DNA of 64,000 nt from Actinomadura viridilutea (GCA_003001795.1 PVNI01000002.1:124001-188000); one strand, 5' to 3'; counted from the first letter of the stretch, positions 25,972 through 34,505 are shown. Notes: generated by a model from the sequence alone, not told the origin. Numbers and translations are program-made.

Positions 25972-26772
25972 TCAGGTGCGCGGGACGACGGTGAAGCGGC
26001 GCAGCCGCAGCGCCGGGTTCGTCGCGCGGACCTCGGCGATCCGCTGCGCCGACACCGGGGCGACCGCCGTCCCGGTGCCCTCCCCGAGCGACGCCACGAC
26101 CACGCCCATCGGGTCGACGATCATGCTGTTGCCGGCGCCGGTCGGCCCGTGCTGGTCGGCCGCCGCCACGTAGATCGTGTTCTCGATGGCGCGGGCGCGC
26201 ACCAGCGTGCGCCAGTGGTCCTCCTTGAGCGGGCCGGGCACCCAGTCGGCGGGCAGGGCCAGCACGTCCACGCCCGCGTCCACCAGCCGCCGCGTCACCT
26301 CGGGGAACCGCACGTCGTAGCAGGTCTGCATCCCGAACCGCAGACCGTCGACGGTGAACGTCTCCGGCTCGGCGATCTCACCGGGCCGCACCACGTCCGA
26401 CTCGCGGAAACCGAACGCGTCGTACAAATGCATCTTGCGGTACGTCGCGGCGATCCCGCCGTCGGGATCGACGGCCACCAGCGTGTTGGAGATGCGGTCG
26501 GGATCGTCGACGCGTTCGCCCATCCCGGCGACCACGTGCACGCCGTGCCGCCGGGCCAGCTCGCCGAGCGCGGTGACGAACGGCCCGTCCAACGGCTCGG
26601 CGGACGCCACGAACCGTTCGTCGATGCGCGGCGCGGTGAACATGGCGAACTCCGGCAGCACCACGACCCGGGCGCCCCGGGCCGCCGCCTCCTCGACGAG
26701 CTTGCGCAGGTCCGCCAGGTTCTGCTCCTTGTCGAGCCCGGGCGCGAACTGCGCGACGGCCACCTGGACCAT
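25972..26772 (-). CDS. Carbon-nitrogen hydrolase (nitrilase superfamily amidase)
   Basis: 266 residues. The catalytic triad is visible as E41 (VVVLPEFAMF), K113 (YRKMHLYDAFG) and C151 (MQTCYDVRFPE). The KMHLYD and CYDVRFPE blocks resemble Nit1/omega-amidase-type enzymes such as deaminated-glutathione amidase, a metabolite-repair activity; a specific substrate cannot be proved. ATG 26772 is preceded by GGAGGGG. It lies 30 bp downstream of the helicase start side gap and on the same strand as that gene's downstream neighbour, so cotranscription with the helicase is likely. Confidence 0.85.
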   Translation of the reverse strand: MVQVAVAQFAPGLDKEQNLADLRKLVEEAAARGARVVVLPEFAMFTAPRIDERFVASAEPLDGPFVTALGELARRHGVHVVAGMGERVDDPDRISNTLVAVDPDGGIAATYRKMHLYDAFGFRESDVVRPGEIAEPETFTVDGLRFGMQTCYDVRFPEVTRRLVDAGVDVLALPADWVPGPLKEDHWRTLVRARAIENTIYVAAADQHGPTGAGNSMIVDPMGVVVASLGEGTGTAVAPVSAQRIAEVRATNPALRLRRFTVVPRT

Positions 26773-26802
26773 GGGAATCCCCTCCTTGGAGCCGGTCGGC
26801 GG

Positions 26803-29319
26803 TCAGAGCCGGTCGACGCCGGTGACGCGGATGACCGCCTCCCCCGCCTCGTCCGAGGCTTTCAGATCCACCTCGGCACTGATACCCCAGTCGTGGTGCC
26901 CCTCCGGGTCGTCGAAGACCTGCCGGACCCGCCACAGGCCCTCCTCCGGCACCTCCTCGATCATCAGGAGCTTGGGGCCGCGCGCGTCGGGGCCGGTGAG
27001 CAGGTCGTCGTGCTCGGCCCAGTAGCCCTCCATCGCCTCGGCCCAGCCGTCGGCGCCGAGGTCCGGGTCCAGCTCGCCCAGCTGCTCGTACTTCTCCAGC
27101 GCGGCCAGTTCCACCCGGCGGAACATCGCGTTGCGCACCAGCACCCGGAACGCCCGCGCGTTGGCGGTGACCTTGGCGACCTTCTCCTCGATCGGCTCCT
27201 CGACGGGCCCCTCCTCGGGATGGGCCAGCTGCTCCCACTCGTCCAGCAGGCTGGAGTCGACCTGGCGGACCAGCTCGCCCAGCCAGGCGATGAGGTCCAT
27301 CAGCTCGTCCGTCTTGATCGACTCGGGGACGGTCTGCTGCAGCGCCTTGTAGGCGCTCGACAGGTAGCGCAGCAGCAGCCCCTCCGCCCGCGCGAGCTCG
27401 TAGTGGGCGATGTACTCGGTGAACGTCATCGCCCGCTCGTACATGTCCCGCACGATCGACTTGGGGCTGAGCGGATGGTCGGCGACCCACGGGTGCTCGG
27501 CCCGGTAGGCCGCGTACGCCGCCTCCAGCTCCTCCTCCAGCGGCTTGGGGTAGGTGACGTCCTGGAGGAGCTCCATCCGCTCCTCGTACTCGATGCCCTC
27601 CGCCTTCATCTCGGCGACGGCCTCGCCGCGCGCCTTGTTCTCCTGCGCGGCCAGGATCTGCCGCGGGTCGTCCAGCGTCGCCTCGATCACCGACAGCACG
27701 TCCAGCGCGTACGTGGGCGAGGACGGGTCCAGGGTCTCGAACGCGGCCAGCGCGAACGTCGACAGCGCCTGGTTGAGCGCGAAGTCCTCCTGCAGGTCGA
27801 CGGTGATGCGCGCGTAGCGGCCCTGCTCGTCGGGCTCGTCCAGCACCTCCACCACCCCGGCCTCCAGCAGCGACCGGTAGATCGCGATGGCCCGGGAGAT
27901 GTGGCGGCGCTGCGCCGCCCGGTCCTCGTGGTTGTCGGTGAGCAGCTTCTTCATCGCCTGGAAGGCGTTGCCCGGCCGGGCGATCACCGACAGCAGCATG
28001 GCGTGGCTGACCTGGAACCGCGACTTGAGCTTCTCCGGCTCGGCGGCCTGCAGCTTGCGGAAGGTGTCCTCGTCCCAGCCGACGAAGCCCTCCGGGGGCT
28101 TCTTGCGCTGCACCTTGCGCCGCTTCTTGGGGTCGTCGCCCGCCTTGGCGAGGGCCTTGGCGTTCTCCACCACGTGCTCGGGGGCCTGCGCGACCACGTA
28201 CCCGACGGTGTCGAACCCGGCCCGTCCGGCCCGCCCGGCGATCTGGTGGAACTCGCGGGCCCGCAGCCGGCGCACGCGGTGCCCGTCGTACTTGCTCAGC
28301 GCCGTGAACACCACCGTGCGGATCGGCACGTTGACCCCGACGCCCAGAGTGTCGGTCCCGCAGATCACCTTGAGCAGGCCCGCCTGCGCCAGGCGCTCCA
28401 CCAGCCGCCGGTACTTGGGCAGCATCCCCGCGTGGTGCACGCCGATGCCGTGCCGCACGAACCGCGACAGGTTCCGGCCGAACTTGGTGGTGAACCGGAA
28501 CCCGCCGATCATCTCGGCGATCCGCTGCTTCTCCTGCTTGGAGCACACGTTGACGCTCATCAGCGCCTGCGCCCGCTCGATCGCCGCGGCCTGGGTGAAG
28601 TGCACCAGGTAGATCGGGGCCTTCTGCTCGCTCAGCAGCTCCTCGATCGTCTCGTGCAGCGGCGTGGTGCGGTAGTCGTAGATCAGCGGGACGGGCCGCT
28701 CGGCCGACGACACCACCGCGGTCGGCCGCCCCGTCCGCCGGGTCAGGTCCTCCTTGAAGAAGGAGACGTCGCCGAGCGTCGCCGACATCAGCAGGAACTG
28801 GGCCTGCGGCAGCTCCAGCAGCGGGATCTGCCACGCCCAGCCGCGCTCGGGCTCGGCGTAGAAGTGGAACTCGTCCATGACGACCACGCCGATGTCGGCG
28901 TCGGCGCCGTCGCGCAGCGCGATGTTCGCCAGCACCTCGGCGGTGCAGCAGATGATCGGCGCGTCGGCGTTGACGCTGGCGTCGCCGGTCATCATGCCGA
29001 CGTTCTCCCGGCCGAACACCTCGCACAGGTCGAAGAACTTCTCCGACACCAGCGCCTTGATCGGCGCGGTGTAGAACCCGACCTCGTCGCGCGCCAGCGC
29101 CGTGAACAGCGCCCCCGCCGCCACCAGGCTCTTGCCCGACCCGGTCGGCGTCGCCAGGATCACGTTGGCGCCGGACACGACCTCGATCAGCGCCTCCTCC
29201 TGCGTGGGATACAAGGTGATCCCGCGTCCGGACACCCACCGTCCGAACGCCTCGAACAGCGCATCGGGGTCGACGTCGGTACTCGGAGGAAGCTGATCGA
29301 TGAGTCTCACGTCCTCCAT
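26803..29319 (-). CDS. Ski2-like DEAD/DEAH RNA helicase with DUF3516 C-terminus
   Basis: 838 residues from ATG 29319 (GTG 29334 and GTG 29310 are alternatives; the last has GGAGG just upstream but too close). Helicase motifs in order: TPTGSGKS at 57-64 (Walker A), DEFH (motif II), SATLGD (motif III), and HQIAGRAGRAGFD (motif VI). VHHAGMLPKYRRLVE and GTDTLGVGVNVPIRTVVF are typical of the Ski2/Mtr4 group. After about residue 400 comes the long actinobacterial DUF3516 region. Probably an RNA-processing helicase; the precise role is unknown. Confidence 0.85.
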   Translation of the reverse strand: MEDVRLIDQLPPSTDVDPDALFEAFGRWVSGRGITLYPTQEEALIEVVSGANVILATPTGSGKSLVAAGALFTALARDEVGFYTAPIKALVSEKFFDLCEVFGRENVGMMTGDASVNADAPIICCTAEVLANIALRDGADADIGVVVMDEFHFYAEPERGWAWQIPLLELPQAQFLLMSATLGDVSFFKEDLTRRTGRPTAVVSSAERPVPLIYDYRTTPLHETIEELLSEQKAPIYLVHFTQAAAIERAQALMSVNVCSKQEKQRIAEMIGGFRFTTKFGRNLSRFVRHGIGVHHAGMLPKYRRLVERLAQAGLLKVICGTDTLGVGVNVPIRTVVFTALSKYDGHRVRRLRAREFHQIAGRAGRAGFDTVGYVVAQAPEHVVENAKALAKAGDDPKKRRKVQRKKPPEGFVGWDEDTFRKLQAAEPEKLKSRFQVSHAMLLSVIARPGNAFQAMKKLLTDNHEDRAAQRRHISRAIAIYRSLLEAGVVEVLDEPDEQGRYARITVDLQEDFALNQALSTFALAAFETLDPSSPTYALDVLSVIEATLDDPRQILAAQENKARGEAVAEMKAEGIEYEERMELLQDVTYPKPLEEELEAAYAAYRAEHPWVADHPLSPKSIVRDMYERAMTFTEYIAHYELARAEGLLLRYLSSAYKALQQTVPESIKTDELMDLIAWLGELVRQVDSSLLDEWEQLAHPEEGPVEEPIEEKVAKVTANARAFRVLVRNAMFRRVELAALEKYEQLGELDPDLGADGWAEAMEGYWAEHDDLLTGPDARGPKLLMIEEVPEEGLWRVRQVFDDPEGHHDWGISAEVDLKASDEAGEAVIRVTGVDRL

Positions 29320-29515
29320 CCTGCCCGTGCCCACAGGGTGCCCGCGCCACGATCCCCCATCATCCGAGGTCGCCCACCGAACGACCCCCGCCCAACGGCA
29401 CGCGGCACCCGATCAACTCCTCACCACCGGCGACCAGCGGCCGGCGGTCGGCGGTCGGAACGGGTGGCGCTCGAAGTCGAACGCACGTGACCGAGTGTGT
29501 GAGCAGCGTGACCTG

Positions 29516-29830
29516 ATGCCGAAGGAGCTTCTTGAGGGGACGGTGCTGGACGGCTACGGAGGACAGGACGACGTCTTCCTGTTCACACCGGACCCCCGTT
29601 CTCCAGGCGCGGACTTTGGGGCGGACCTCATCAGCACACCCGAAAGGTGTACCGCGTGCAGCGGCCGTTGCTCGTCTACCCCGGATTTCCGGTCGAACGC
29701 GAAACGTCTCCCGGAACGGAAAGGCGAGGGGAACCTGTTGAAGGCGGACGCGGGTACTACCTGGTCGACTCGATCGCCGACCTGATCCGCTCAGGGCATC
29801 TCGTGGAGATCTCCGCGGAAAGCCGGATGG
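29516..29830 (+). pseudogene. Remnant of a TNT-type (NAD+ glycohydrolase) toxin C-terminus
   Basis: From ATG 29516 the frame reads MPKELLEGTVLDGYGGQDDV then FLFTPDP, like the start of tuberculosis-necrotizing-toxin domains (LP..LL.GTVLD.YG). After about 29635 the similarity continues in another frame (RKVYRVQRPLLVYPGFPVER, then YYLVDSIADLIRSGHLVEIS), matching the 'YRV.KPL.V..G' and C-terminal parts. A single-base loss or two-base gain near ACACCCGAAAGG explains the break. There is no N-terminal toxin body; upstream is the convergently placed helicase. Third-position GC is lower than in neighbours. The identification is from remembered motifs only. Confidence 0.5.
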
Positions 29831-29839
29831 GGAGTGACC

Positions 29840-29947
29840 ATGGCGCTGACAGAGGAGGAAGGCGAAGCGAGGCTCCAGGAGATCGCCGCACGGTTGGTCT
29901 CCAACCTGCCGGACGGGTGGAAAAGAGCATCGCTCACCTCCGGCCCG
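29840..29947 (+). pseudogene. Truncated gene, possible immunity partner of the toxin remnant
   Basis: ATG 29840 follows the toxin remnant by a few bases (GGGGAGTGACC just ahead). The readable part, MALTEEEGEARLQEIAARLV then SNLPDGWKRASL, resembles the N-terminus of small immunity proteins that sit behind TNT toxins. The similarity stops at the GC-rich hairpin at 29937, where the secreted-protein gene converges. I read it as a 3'-truncated gene. Alternative: an unrelated short ORF. Confidence 0.35.
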
Positions 29948-29984
29948 AGGGCCACCGGGCCGGAGGCGCGGCCGGCCCGGTGGC
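29937..29984. terminator. Two mutually exclusive hairpins at the convergent junction
   Basis: CCTCCGGCCCG (29937-29947) pairs with CGGGCCGGAGG (29956-29966). Alternatively GCCACCGGGCCGG (29951-29963) pairs with CCGGCCCGGTGGC (29972-29984). Stems are 11 and 13 bp and share the middle segment, so only one can form at a time. Situated 9 bp past the stop of the minus-strand secreted protein, it probably ends transcription from both sides. Confidence 0.6.
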
Positions 29985-29992
29985 CGAGGATG

Positions 29993-31267
29993 TTACTTTC
30001 GGGTTCCCGCGGCGGCGGGCCAGGCGACCGTGAACTCGTACTGCACGATCGGGCTGGGGTTGCCCGCCCGGTCGACGCCGCGCACGTAGAGGCTCTGCCA
30101 GCCGGCGCGGACCGGGGTGTAGGTGACGGTTGCCGAGCCGCCCGGCCGGTCGGCGGGCACCGGCCTCAGGACATCCGGCGAATCCCCGTAGTGGAACTCG
30201 ACGATGTCATCCACCCCGTTGGCGGTGAATGTGAACGTGCCGGGGATCCCGATTCCGCCGTGCTCGCCGGTCGGCGGGTAGTCGTCGGAGGTCACCGTCG
30301 GCCCCCTGTCCGGCCGGGTCGCGTCCACGGTGAACTCGCACCAGTCCGACCATGGCCCGGTGGTCACGTAGTCGTACCCCTGGACCCGCCAGGCGTAGGT
30401 TTCGCCGTCCTTGAGCTGGCCCTCCGGGACGGTGACGGAGAAGTTCGCGCCGGAGCTGCCCGTCCAGGACTCCGCGCCGCCGATCCGTTCCCCGCCGGGC
30501 CGCCACCACTCAAAGCGGCCCGTCACGAGGTCCCCGCCGCCGGTCTCGTTCCGGTCGGGGTCGGTGATCGTCGCGTTGAGCTGCGGAGCGGTCTGCGAGA
30601 CCCACATCCGGTCCGGGCCGCACGGCTTGAAGTGCGAGAGCATGCTGAGCGCGGTCGGCTTGTCGGGCGCCTTGTTGTAGGTCACCGAGATGATCGGGGT
30701 GTTGCTGAGGGTCTTGTAGCTGCGCGGGTCGGACTCGTCGGCGGCCCGGATGCCGAGGGTGAGTTGCGTCTGCCCGGCCGCGACCGCGTCGCGCACGATC
30801 TCGGCGAGGTCGGCCTCGAGCCAGTGTCCCGAGCAGGTGCCAGACGTCGGTCCCGCGTTCTTAAGCCAGGCCGGCTGCCGCTTCCATGTCGTGGCGGCGT
30901 CGATGTCGCCGGTCGCCCACACTTCGGGCGCCGGTGTGTCACAGGAGACCGCCGAGACGACCGGGTGCTCCAGCATTGCGGCCTGGACCGTCGCTCCGGC
31001 CAGCGGCCGCAGGTCCATGCGGAAGAACGAACGGTACGTCGTCCTCGCCCTGACGCTTCTTCCCACGGGGGCGTCGCCGGTGGGGTTCCACGACGGTGTG
31101 TTCGGGAACCGCTTGGAGACCGTGGCCCAGTCTGTCCGCTTCACCGCCACGATCTGCTCCAGGACCCGGGGCGGTTCCTGCTCGGCCTTGGCCCCTGGCG
31201 TCCCCGCGACCGTGACCGCCAGCAGTGACGCCAGGGCGGCCCCCACCACGCTTCGCCTGCTCCTCAT
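29993..31267 (-). CDS. Secreted DNRLRE-domain protein with Ig/FnIII-like C-terminal domains
   Basis: 424 residues. Signal peptide: MRSRRS then a hydrophobic stretch to about residue 24 and AKA-EQ as likely cleavage site. Residues about 60-200 look like the DNRLRE module (SFFRMDLRPLAGATVQAAML; ATTWKRQP; WLEADLAEIVRDAV). After this come beta-sandwich segments (YAWRVQGYDYVTTGPWS and a bacterial-Ig-like end SLYVRGVDRAGNPSP). The same domain train often precedes RHS/toxin modules in actinomycete cell-surface proteins; here it ends without one. The neighbouring TNT remnant is on the opposite strand. Confidence 0.7.
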   Translation of the reverse strand: MRSRRSVVGAALASLLAVTVAGTPGAKAEQEPPRVLEQIVAVKRTDWATVSKRFPNTPSWNPTGDAPVGRSVRARTTYRSFFRMDLRPLAGATVQAAMLEHPVVSAVSCDTPAPEVWATGDIDAATTWKRQPAWLKNAGPTSGTCSGHWLEADLAEIVRDAVAAGQTQLTLGIRAADESDPRSYKTLSNTPIISVTYNKAPDKPTALSMLSHFKPCGPDRMWVSQTAPQLNATITDPDRNETGGGDLVTGRFEWWRPGGERIGGAESWTGSSGANFSVTVPEGQLKDGETYAWRVQGYDYVTTGPWSDWCEFTVDATRPDRGPTVTSDDYPPTGEHGGIGIPGTFTFTANGVDDIVEFHYGDSPDVLRPVPADRPGGSATVTYTPVRAGWQSLYVRGVDRAGNPSPIVQYEFTVAWPAAAGTRK

Positions 31268-31482
31268 CCGTTTCTCCCAAAGAGTGGCTTAGCGGGGCTT
31301 ACGCGATAGAAGACGCCTGAGCGGCTCCGCGGGAGGGCAGCGACCGCCCTTGGCGTCCAAAAGCGGACAATTCATCCTGATCGGTCATCCTGATCGCGTG
31401 AGGCCTTTCCGAGGGCGCCTGGCCGCCCGCCTGGTGCCCGGTCATACGGATGCGTGACCGCTTGATTCCATGTCATGCGCCT

Positions 31483-32241
31483 ATGTCAGGATTTACTGCA
31501 ACGATTGCTATGAGTCAGGCAATGGGCGATGCCCGGCGCGATTTCGTGCGCAGCCCGCTCGACTGTTTCGAACATTGAAGCCGAGCGACACCGTCTCCAA
31601 GAAGACCACGCGAGGATCATCGACGGGTCCTGCGGTACTGGACGGCTGCTAGAGCCGATCCTCTGGTACGCCCGCATGGGCCGCGACCTCGAGCGGCTTC
31701 GACAGTTCATCCAGTACGAGAGGCCGGCGAATTCCATCCGGTGGTACCACGGGCAGGTTCTGCCGCTTCCACTACAGACCGACGAGTACACCTGGGCGCT
31801 CGTTCAGCCGACCAAGCACAAGGATCTCGACAAAGTTCATGCCGGACGCCTCGAACGCAAGCGATGCATCCTGACCAACGACCACCTCGCGAGCCTCTGG
31901 TTTCTCATCGACGAAGCTGTCCTTGCGCGCCCCATCGGCGGGCGGGACGTCATGCGGGCGCAGCTCGCTCATCTGCGGGAGATGGCCGATCGCCGGGACG
32001 TCATCCTGCGCGTCGTGCCCTTCGAGGCAGGCGAGTACCAGGGGATGGACGGCCCGATACAGATCATCAGCCAGGAGTCTCGCGACGTCGCGTACTCAGG
32101 CGCTCAGGGGGCGGCCGCTTGATCGAAGCGCCGAGCGAAGTCAGAGAGATAGAGGATACGTTCCACCGTATCGGCGCGAAGGCCCTGGCAGAGGACGGCT
32201 CTCGCAATCTTATTGATCAGTACTTGAAGAGGCATCCATGA
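31483..32241 (+). pseudogene. XRE-family DUF5753 regulator, frameshifted
   Basis: Most of a helix-turn-helix/DUF5753 regulator is readable: ARSTVSNIEAERHRLQEDHA (end of HTH), LLEPILWYARMGRDLE, then the DUF5753 core. The N-terminal HTH (MSQAMGDARRDF...) lies in a different frame near 31483-31540 and looks truncated. At the 3' end the frame breaks in a run of five G (32107-32111): six G would join SGAQG to GGRLIEAPSEVREIEDTFHR and the normal end LIDQYLKRHP at 32241. Two frame defects suggest a pseudogene; a sequencing error in the G run is possible. The restored stop overlaps the DUF397 start (ATGA), the classical arrangement. Confidence 0.7.
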
Positions 32242-32605
32242 GTGTGCGGTGGCGCAAGAGCTCCCACAGCGGCGTGATCAACGACGAGGCATGCGTCGAG
32301 GTCGCCGTGCTGCAACAAGGAGTCGGTCTGCGAGACTCTAAGAACCCTGAAGCAGGACACCTGCCTCTATCCAGCACGCAGTTCGCAGCTCTCGTTGAGA
32401 GGATCAAGAACGGAACGCTCGATCGACTCCATGAACAGGGACGTCTGCCCCCTGCACTGGACACGCAACAGGAGCGCCGCGGCAGACAGCCAGCGATCAG
32501 CAAGCCACGCTAGCTCGATCGGCACGGAGATGCTTCCATGAGTGTGCGGTGGCGCAAGAGCTCCCACAGCGGCGTGATCAACGACGAGGCATGCGTCGAG
32601 GTCGC
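32235..32605 (+). repeat. 71-bp direct repeat, exactly 300 bp apart
   Basis: Bases 32235-32305 and 32535-32605 are identical: the TCC before the ATG and the first 22-23 codons of both DUF397 genes. The rest of the genes has diverged. It points to a tandem duplication with later drift, or gene conversion limited to the 5' end. Confidence 0.9.
32238..32513 (+). CDS. DUF397 domain protein, copy 1 (C-terminally extended)
   Basis: 91 residues. DUF397 signature: WRKSSHSGVINDEACVEVAV, then GVGLRDSKNPEAGHLPLSST and FAALVERIKNG. Such small proteins sit next to XRE-DUF5753 regulators in actinomycetes and act in developmental or antibiotic regulation in the few studied cases (family knowledge). This copy overlaps the upstream regulator by 4 bp. 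It carries about 25 extra residues (HEQGRLPPALDTQQERRGRQ) after the point where the second copy stops, probably from loss of the usual stop codon. Confidence 0.85.
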   Translation: MSVRWRKSSHSGVINDEACVEVAVLQQGVGLRDSKNPEAGHLPLSSTQFAALVERIKNGTLDRLHEQGRLPPALDTQQERRGRQPAISKPR

Positions 32606-32735
32606 GGGCCTGTCGCAGGGCATCGGCCCGCGAGACTCCAAAGCTCCGGCAGCGGTACACCTCACCGTCTCCCGCGCAGAGTTCGCCGTTCTGCTCGAGC
32701 GCATCAAGGACGGAGACTTCGGCCGCCTCCCCTGA
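32538..32735 (+). CDS. DUF397 domain protein, copy 2
   Basis: 65 residues, the typical DUF397 length. Identical to copy 1 for the first 22 residues, then diverged: GLSQGIGPRDSKAPAAVHLT then FAVLLERIKDGDFGRLP. Its start lies exactly 300 bp after that of copy 1. With its partner regulator frameshifted, this and copy 1 may be orphan effectors. Confidence 0.85.
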   Translation: MSVRWRKSSHSGVINDEACVEVAGLSQGIGPRDSKAPAAVHLTVSRAEFAVLLERIKDGDFGRLP

Positions 32736-32817
32736 CACTTGCCCGTCCCTGTGGCGGCGTGGGGGCACAGCGCCTTGCTTCGGGCGCTGTGCGCGTTGAC
32801 GGCTAGAGGGACGCGGG

Positions 32818-33189
32818 TTATTCCTCGCCTGAGAAACGCTCCCAGGCCGCCTGGCGGGAGATGCCCAGGGCCTTTCCGATCCTCGCCCAGGTCACTCCTC
32901 GCCGGCGCAGCTCCTGGACCCAGGAGCGCAGGTTGGCTTCGACCTGATCGGCCGCCGCCAACACGCGTGGGATGTGGTCGAGCATCTGCTCGTCCGTCAT
33001 CGACTCCCACATCGGCAGGCGGATCTCGACCGGCTTGTCGCGGTACTCCTCGATGATGGCCGCGGACAGGTCCACGCACTCGTTGCAGATGTTCAGGCCG
33101 GGTCCGGCGACCAGCTTGGCCACCTCCGTGTGCGGCTTGTTGCAGAACGAACAGCGGAGGTCCTCGGACGGCGTGCTCAACGTTCTCAC
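32818..33189 (-). CDS. ClpX-type C4 zinc-finger protein with C-terminal HTH
   Basis: 123 residues, GTG start with AGGAGGG 7-8 nt upstream. The N-terminus is a ClpX zinc-binding domain: C13-X2-C16 and C35-X2-C38 in [10 protein letters not shown] and [10 protein letters not shown]. There is no AAA+ domain. The C-terminus ([20 protein letters not shown]) is a helix-turn-helix nearly the same as in the 77-residue protein at 24.0 kb. In ClpX the zinc domain dimerises and binds adaptors and substrates; here it may dimerise a DNA-binding protein. Probably autoregulated through the two palindromes upstream. Confidence 0.85.
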   Translation of the reverse strand: MRTLSTPSEDLRCSFCNKPHTEVAKLVAGPGLNICNECVDLSAAIIEEYRDKPVEIRLPMWESMTDEQMLDHIPRVLAAADQVEANLRSWVQELRRRGVTWARIGKALGISRQAAWERFSGEE

Positions 33190-33199
33190 TTCGCCCTCC

Positions 33200-33250
33200 T
33201 GTCAGGGTTGCCTTGACATGATCATAGGAGCGTCAAGGTTTCCTTGACAA
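33200..33250 (-). promoter_or_regulatory. Double palindromic operator/promoter of the ClpX-zinc-finger gene
   Basis: Two 19-bp dyads: TGTCAGGG-TTG-CCTTGACA (33200-33218, one mismatch) and cGTCAAGG-TTT-CCTTGACa (33231-33249, arms perfect), centres 31 bp apart (about three helix turns). On the minus strand TTGTCA (33250-33245) and TATGAT (33226-33221) form a promoter with 18-bp spacing, overlapped by the dyads. Half-site TGTCAA is shared with the operator at 24.0 kb. Confidence 0.75.
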
Positions 33251-33330
33251 GCTGCGTCTCGGGAAGCGTTCTGCGGGCATTCGAGCGTGCATGGGGGTGC
33301 CGGCGTTCTCGGAGCGGTAGGGCTGGGGGT

Positions 33331-33891
33331 GTGAAGGGGTTCGCGCGGCGGGAGTTCCAGCTTGTTCTGCTTCGGCGGATGGCCGACTACCAGCCCGATC
33401 TGGTCGCGGAGGCGATGCGGTCACTGGGGGCCTCACGGACCGAGATGCGGGAGGTGAACGCCCGCTGGCAGCGCATCGTGCGGTCGCGGACGTTTCCGCG
33501 TGGGCGGGGCCGGTACGAGGCCGTGTTGGGTCCGCCGCTCGACACGAGGCGACGTCGGATCGGTGACGTCGAGTGCGAGGTGGCGTGGTGGCCGCCGTTC
33601 TCGCTGTGGCCGGATCTGCGGTTCGAGATCCTGGTCGGCCCGAACGGGGCGGTGCTGCATGAGTGGCTGGTCAGGGACGACGAGGCGACGGCACCTGAGG
33701 TGAAGGACGTCGCGGATCTCCGGCCGTGGAGCTGTGTCGTCGGCGACCTGGAGCGGTGCTTCGACGTCGTGCAGCATCATCCGGGCGAGGCGCCGAGCCG
33801 CTGGCACGTGACGTTCACGACGTCCGACCGGGAGTCGTACGTGGCCCACTTCGTGTGGGGCCTGCTCCAGGACGTCGTCAGCGTCGGCTGA
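33331..33891 (+). CDS. Hypothetical protein
   Basis: 186 residues from GTG 33331 (GGGGG just upstream); the frame opens earlier, inside the divergent promoter. Soluble, no signal peptide. Tryptophan-rich centre ([20 protein letters not shown]). The N-terminus ([20 protein letters not shown]) is helical. No family recognised. It is divergent from the ClpX-zinc-finger gene and could be affected by the same palindromes. Confidence 0.55.
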   Translation: MKGFARREFQLVLLRRMADYQPDLVAEAMRSLGASRTEMREVNARWQRIVRSRTFPRGRGRYEAVLGPPLDTRRRRIGDVECEVAWWPPFSLWPDLRFEILVGPNGAVLHEWLVRDDEATAPEVKDVADLRPWSCVVGDLERCFDVVQHHPGEAPSRWHVTFTTSDRESYVAHFVWGLLQDVVSVG

Positions 33892-33902
33892 GCGTCTCGG
33901 GG

Positions 33903-34505
33903 TCAGCGCAGGCCGGCGAGGAAGGCGTCGACGAGTCCGTCGATGAAGTCGTCGTCCACCGGTTCGCCGGTGACCAGGACGCGGTAGTAGACGGGCCCGA
34001 CGAGCCGTTCGGTCTCGGCGGCCACGTCCAGGTCGGGGGGCAGTTCGCCGCGCCGTGCCGCGCGTTCCAGCGGCAGGCGGTCCAGGGCGCGCTGGCGGTC
34101 GAGGCAGCGGGCGCGGAAGTCGGCGGCGAACGCCGGGTCGTGCTGGGCCTGGGCGATCAGCGCGCGGAACACGGCGCCCGCGTCGGTGCGCCCGAGGAAG
34201 AAGGACAGCCAGCGCAGGTAGGCGCGCAGGTCGCGGGCGAGGTCGCCGTGGTCGGGCGGCGTCAGGTCCTCGGCGAGGTCCTGCAGGAACGCCTCCACCA
34301 GGATGTCGGTCTTGGTCTTCCACCAGCGGTAGACGGTCTGCTTGGCGACGCCGGCGCGCGCGGCGATGCCCTCGATCGTGACCCCCGCGAACCCCTTCTC
34401 GACGAGCAGGTCGTCGGCGGCCTCGAGGACGGCCCGGCGGGCCTCCTCGCTGCGGCCGTGCCGGTTGCCGTGGTGCCGCCGGGCGGTGTGCGCTGCGCCT
34501 GTCAT
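33903..34505 (-). CDS. TetR-family repressor
   Basis: 200 residues from ATG 34505. The N-terminal HTH is GFAGVTIEGIAARAGVAKQT followed by VYRWWKTKTDILVEAF, the standard TetR fold. The C-terminal domain resembles TetR_C_16-type ligand domains (FLGRTDAGAVFRALIAQAQH). It is divergent from an O-methyltransferase, and the 57-bp gap holds a perfect 20-bp palindrome, so repression of both genes is likely. Confidence 0.85.
   Translation of the reverse strand: MTGAAHTARRHHGNRHGRSEEARRAVLEAADDLLVEKGFAGVTIEGIAARAGVAKQTVYRWWKTKTDILVEAFLQDLAEDLTPPDHGDLARDLRAYLRWLSFFLGRTDAGAVFRALIAQAQHDPAFAADFRARCLDRQRALDRLPLERAARRGELPPDLDVAAETERLVGPVYYRVLVTGEPVDDDFIDGLVDAFLAGLR

Noticed and set aside
26149..29490. 1113-codon plus-strand open frame
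   Set aside because: Mirror frame of the Ski2-like helicase and the amidase; composition (H, R, G, L rich) is that of a shadow.
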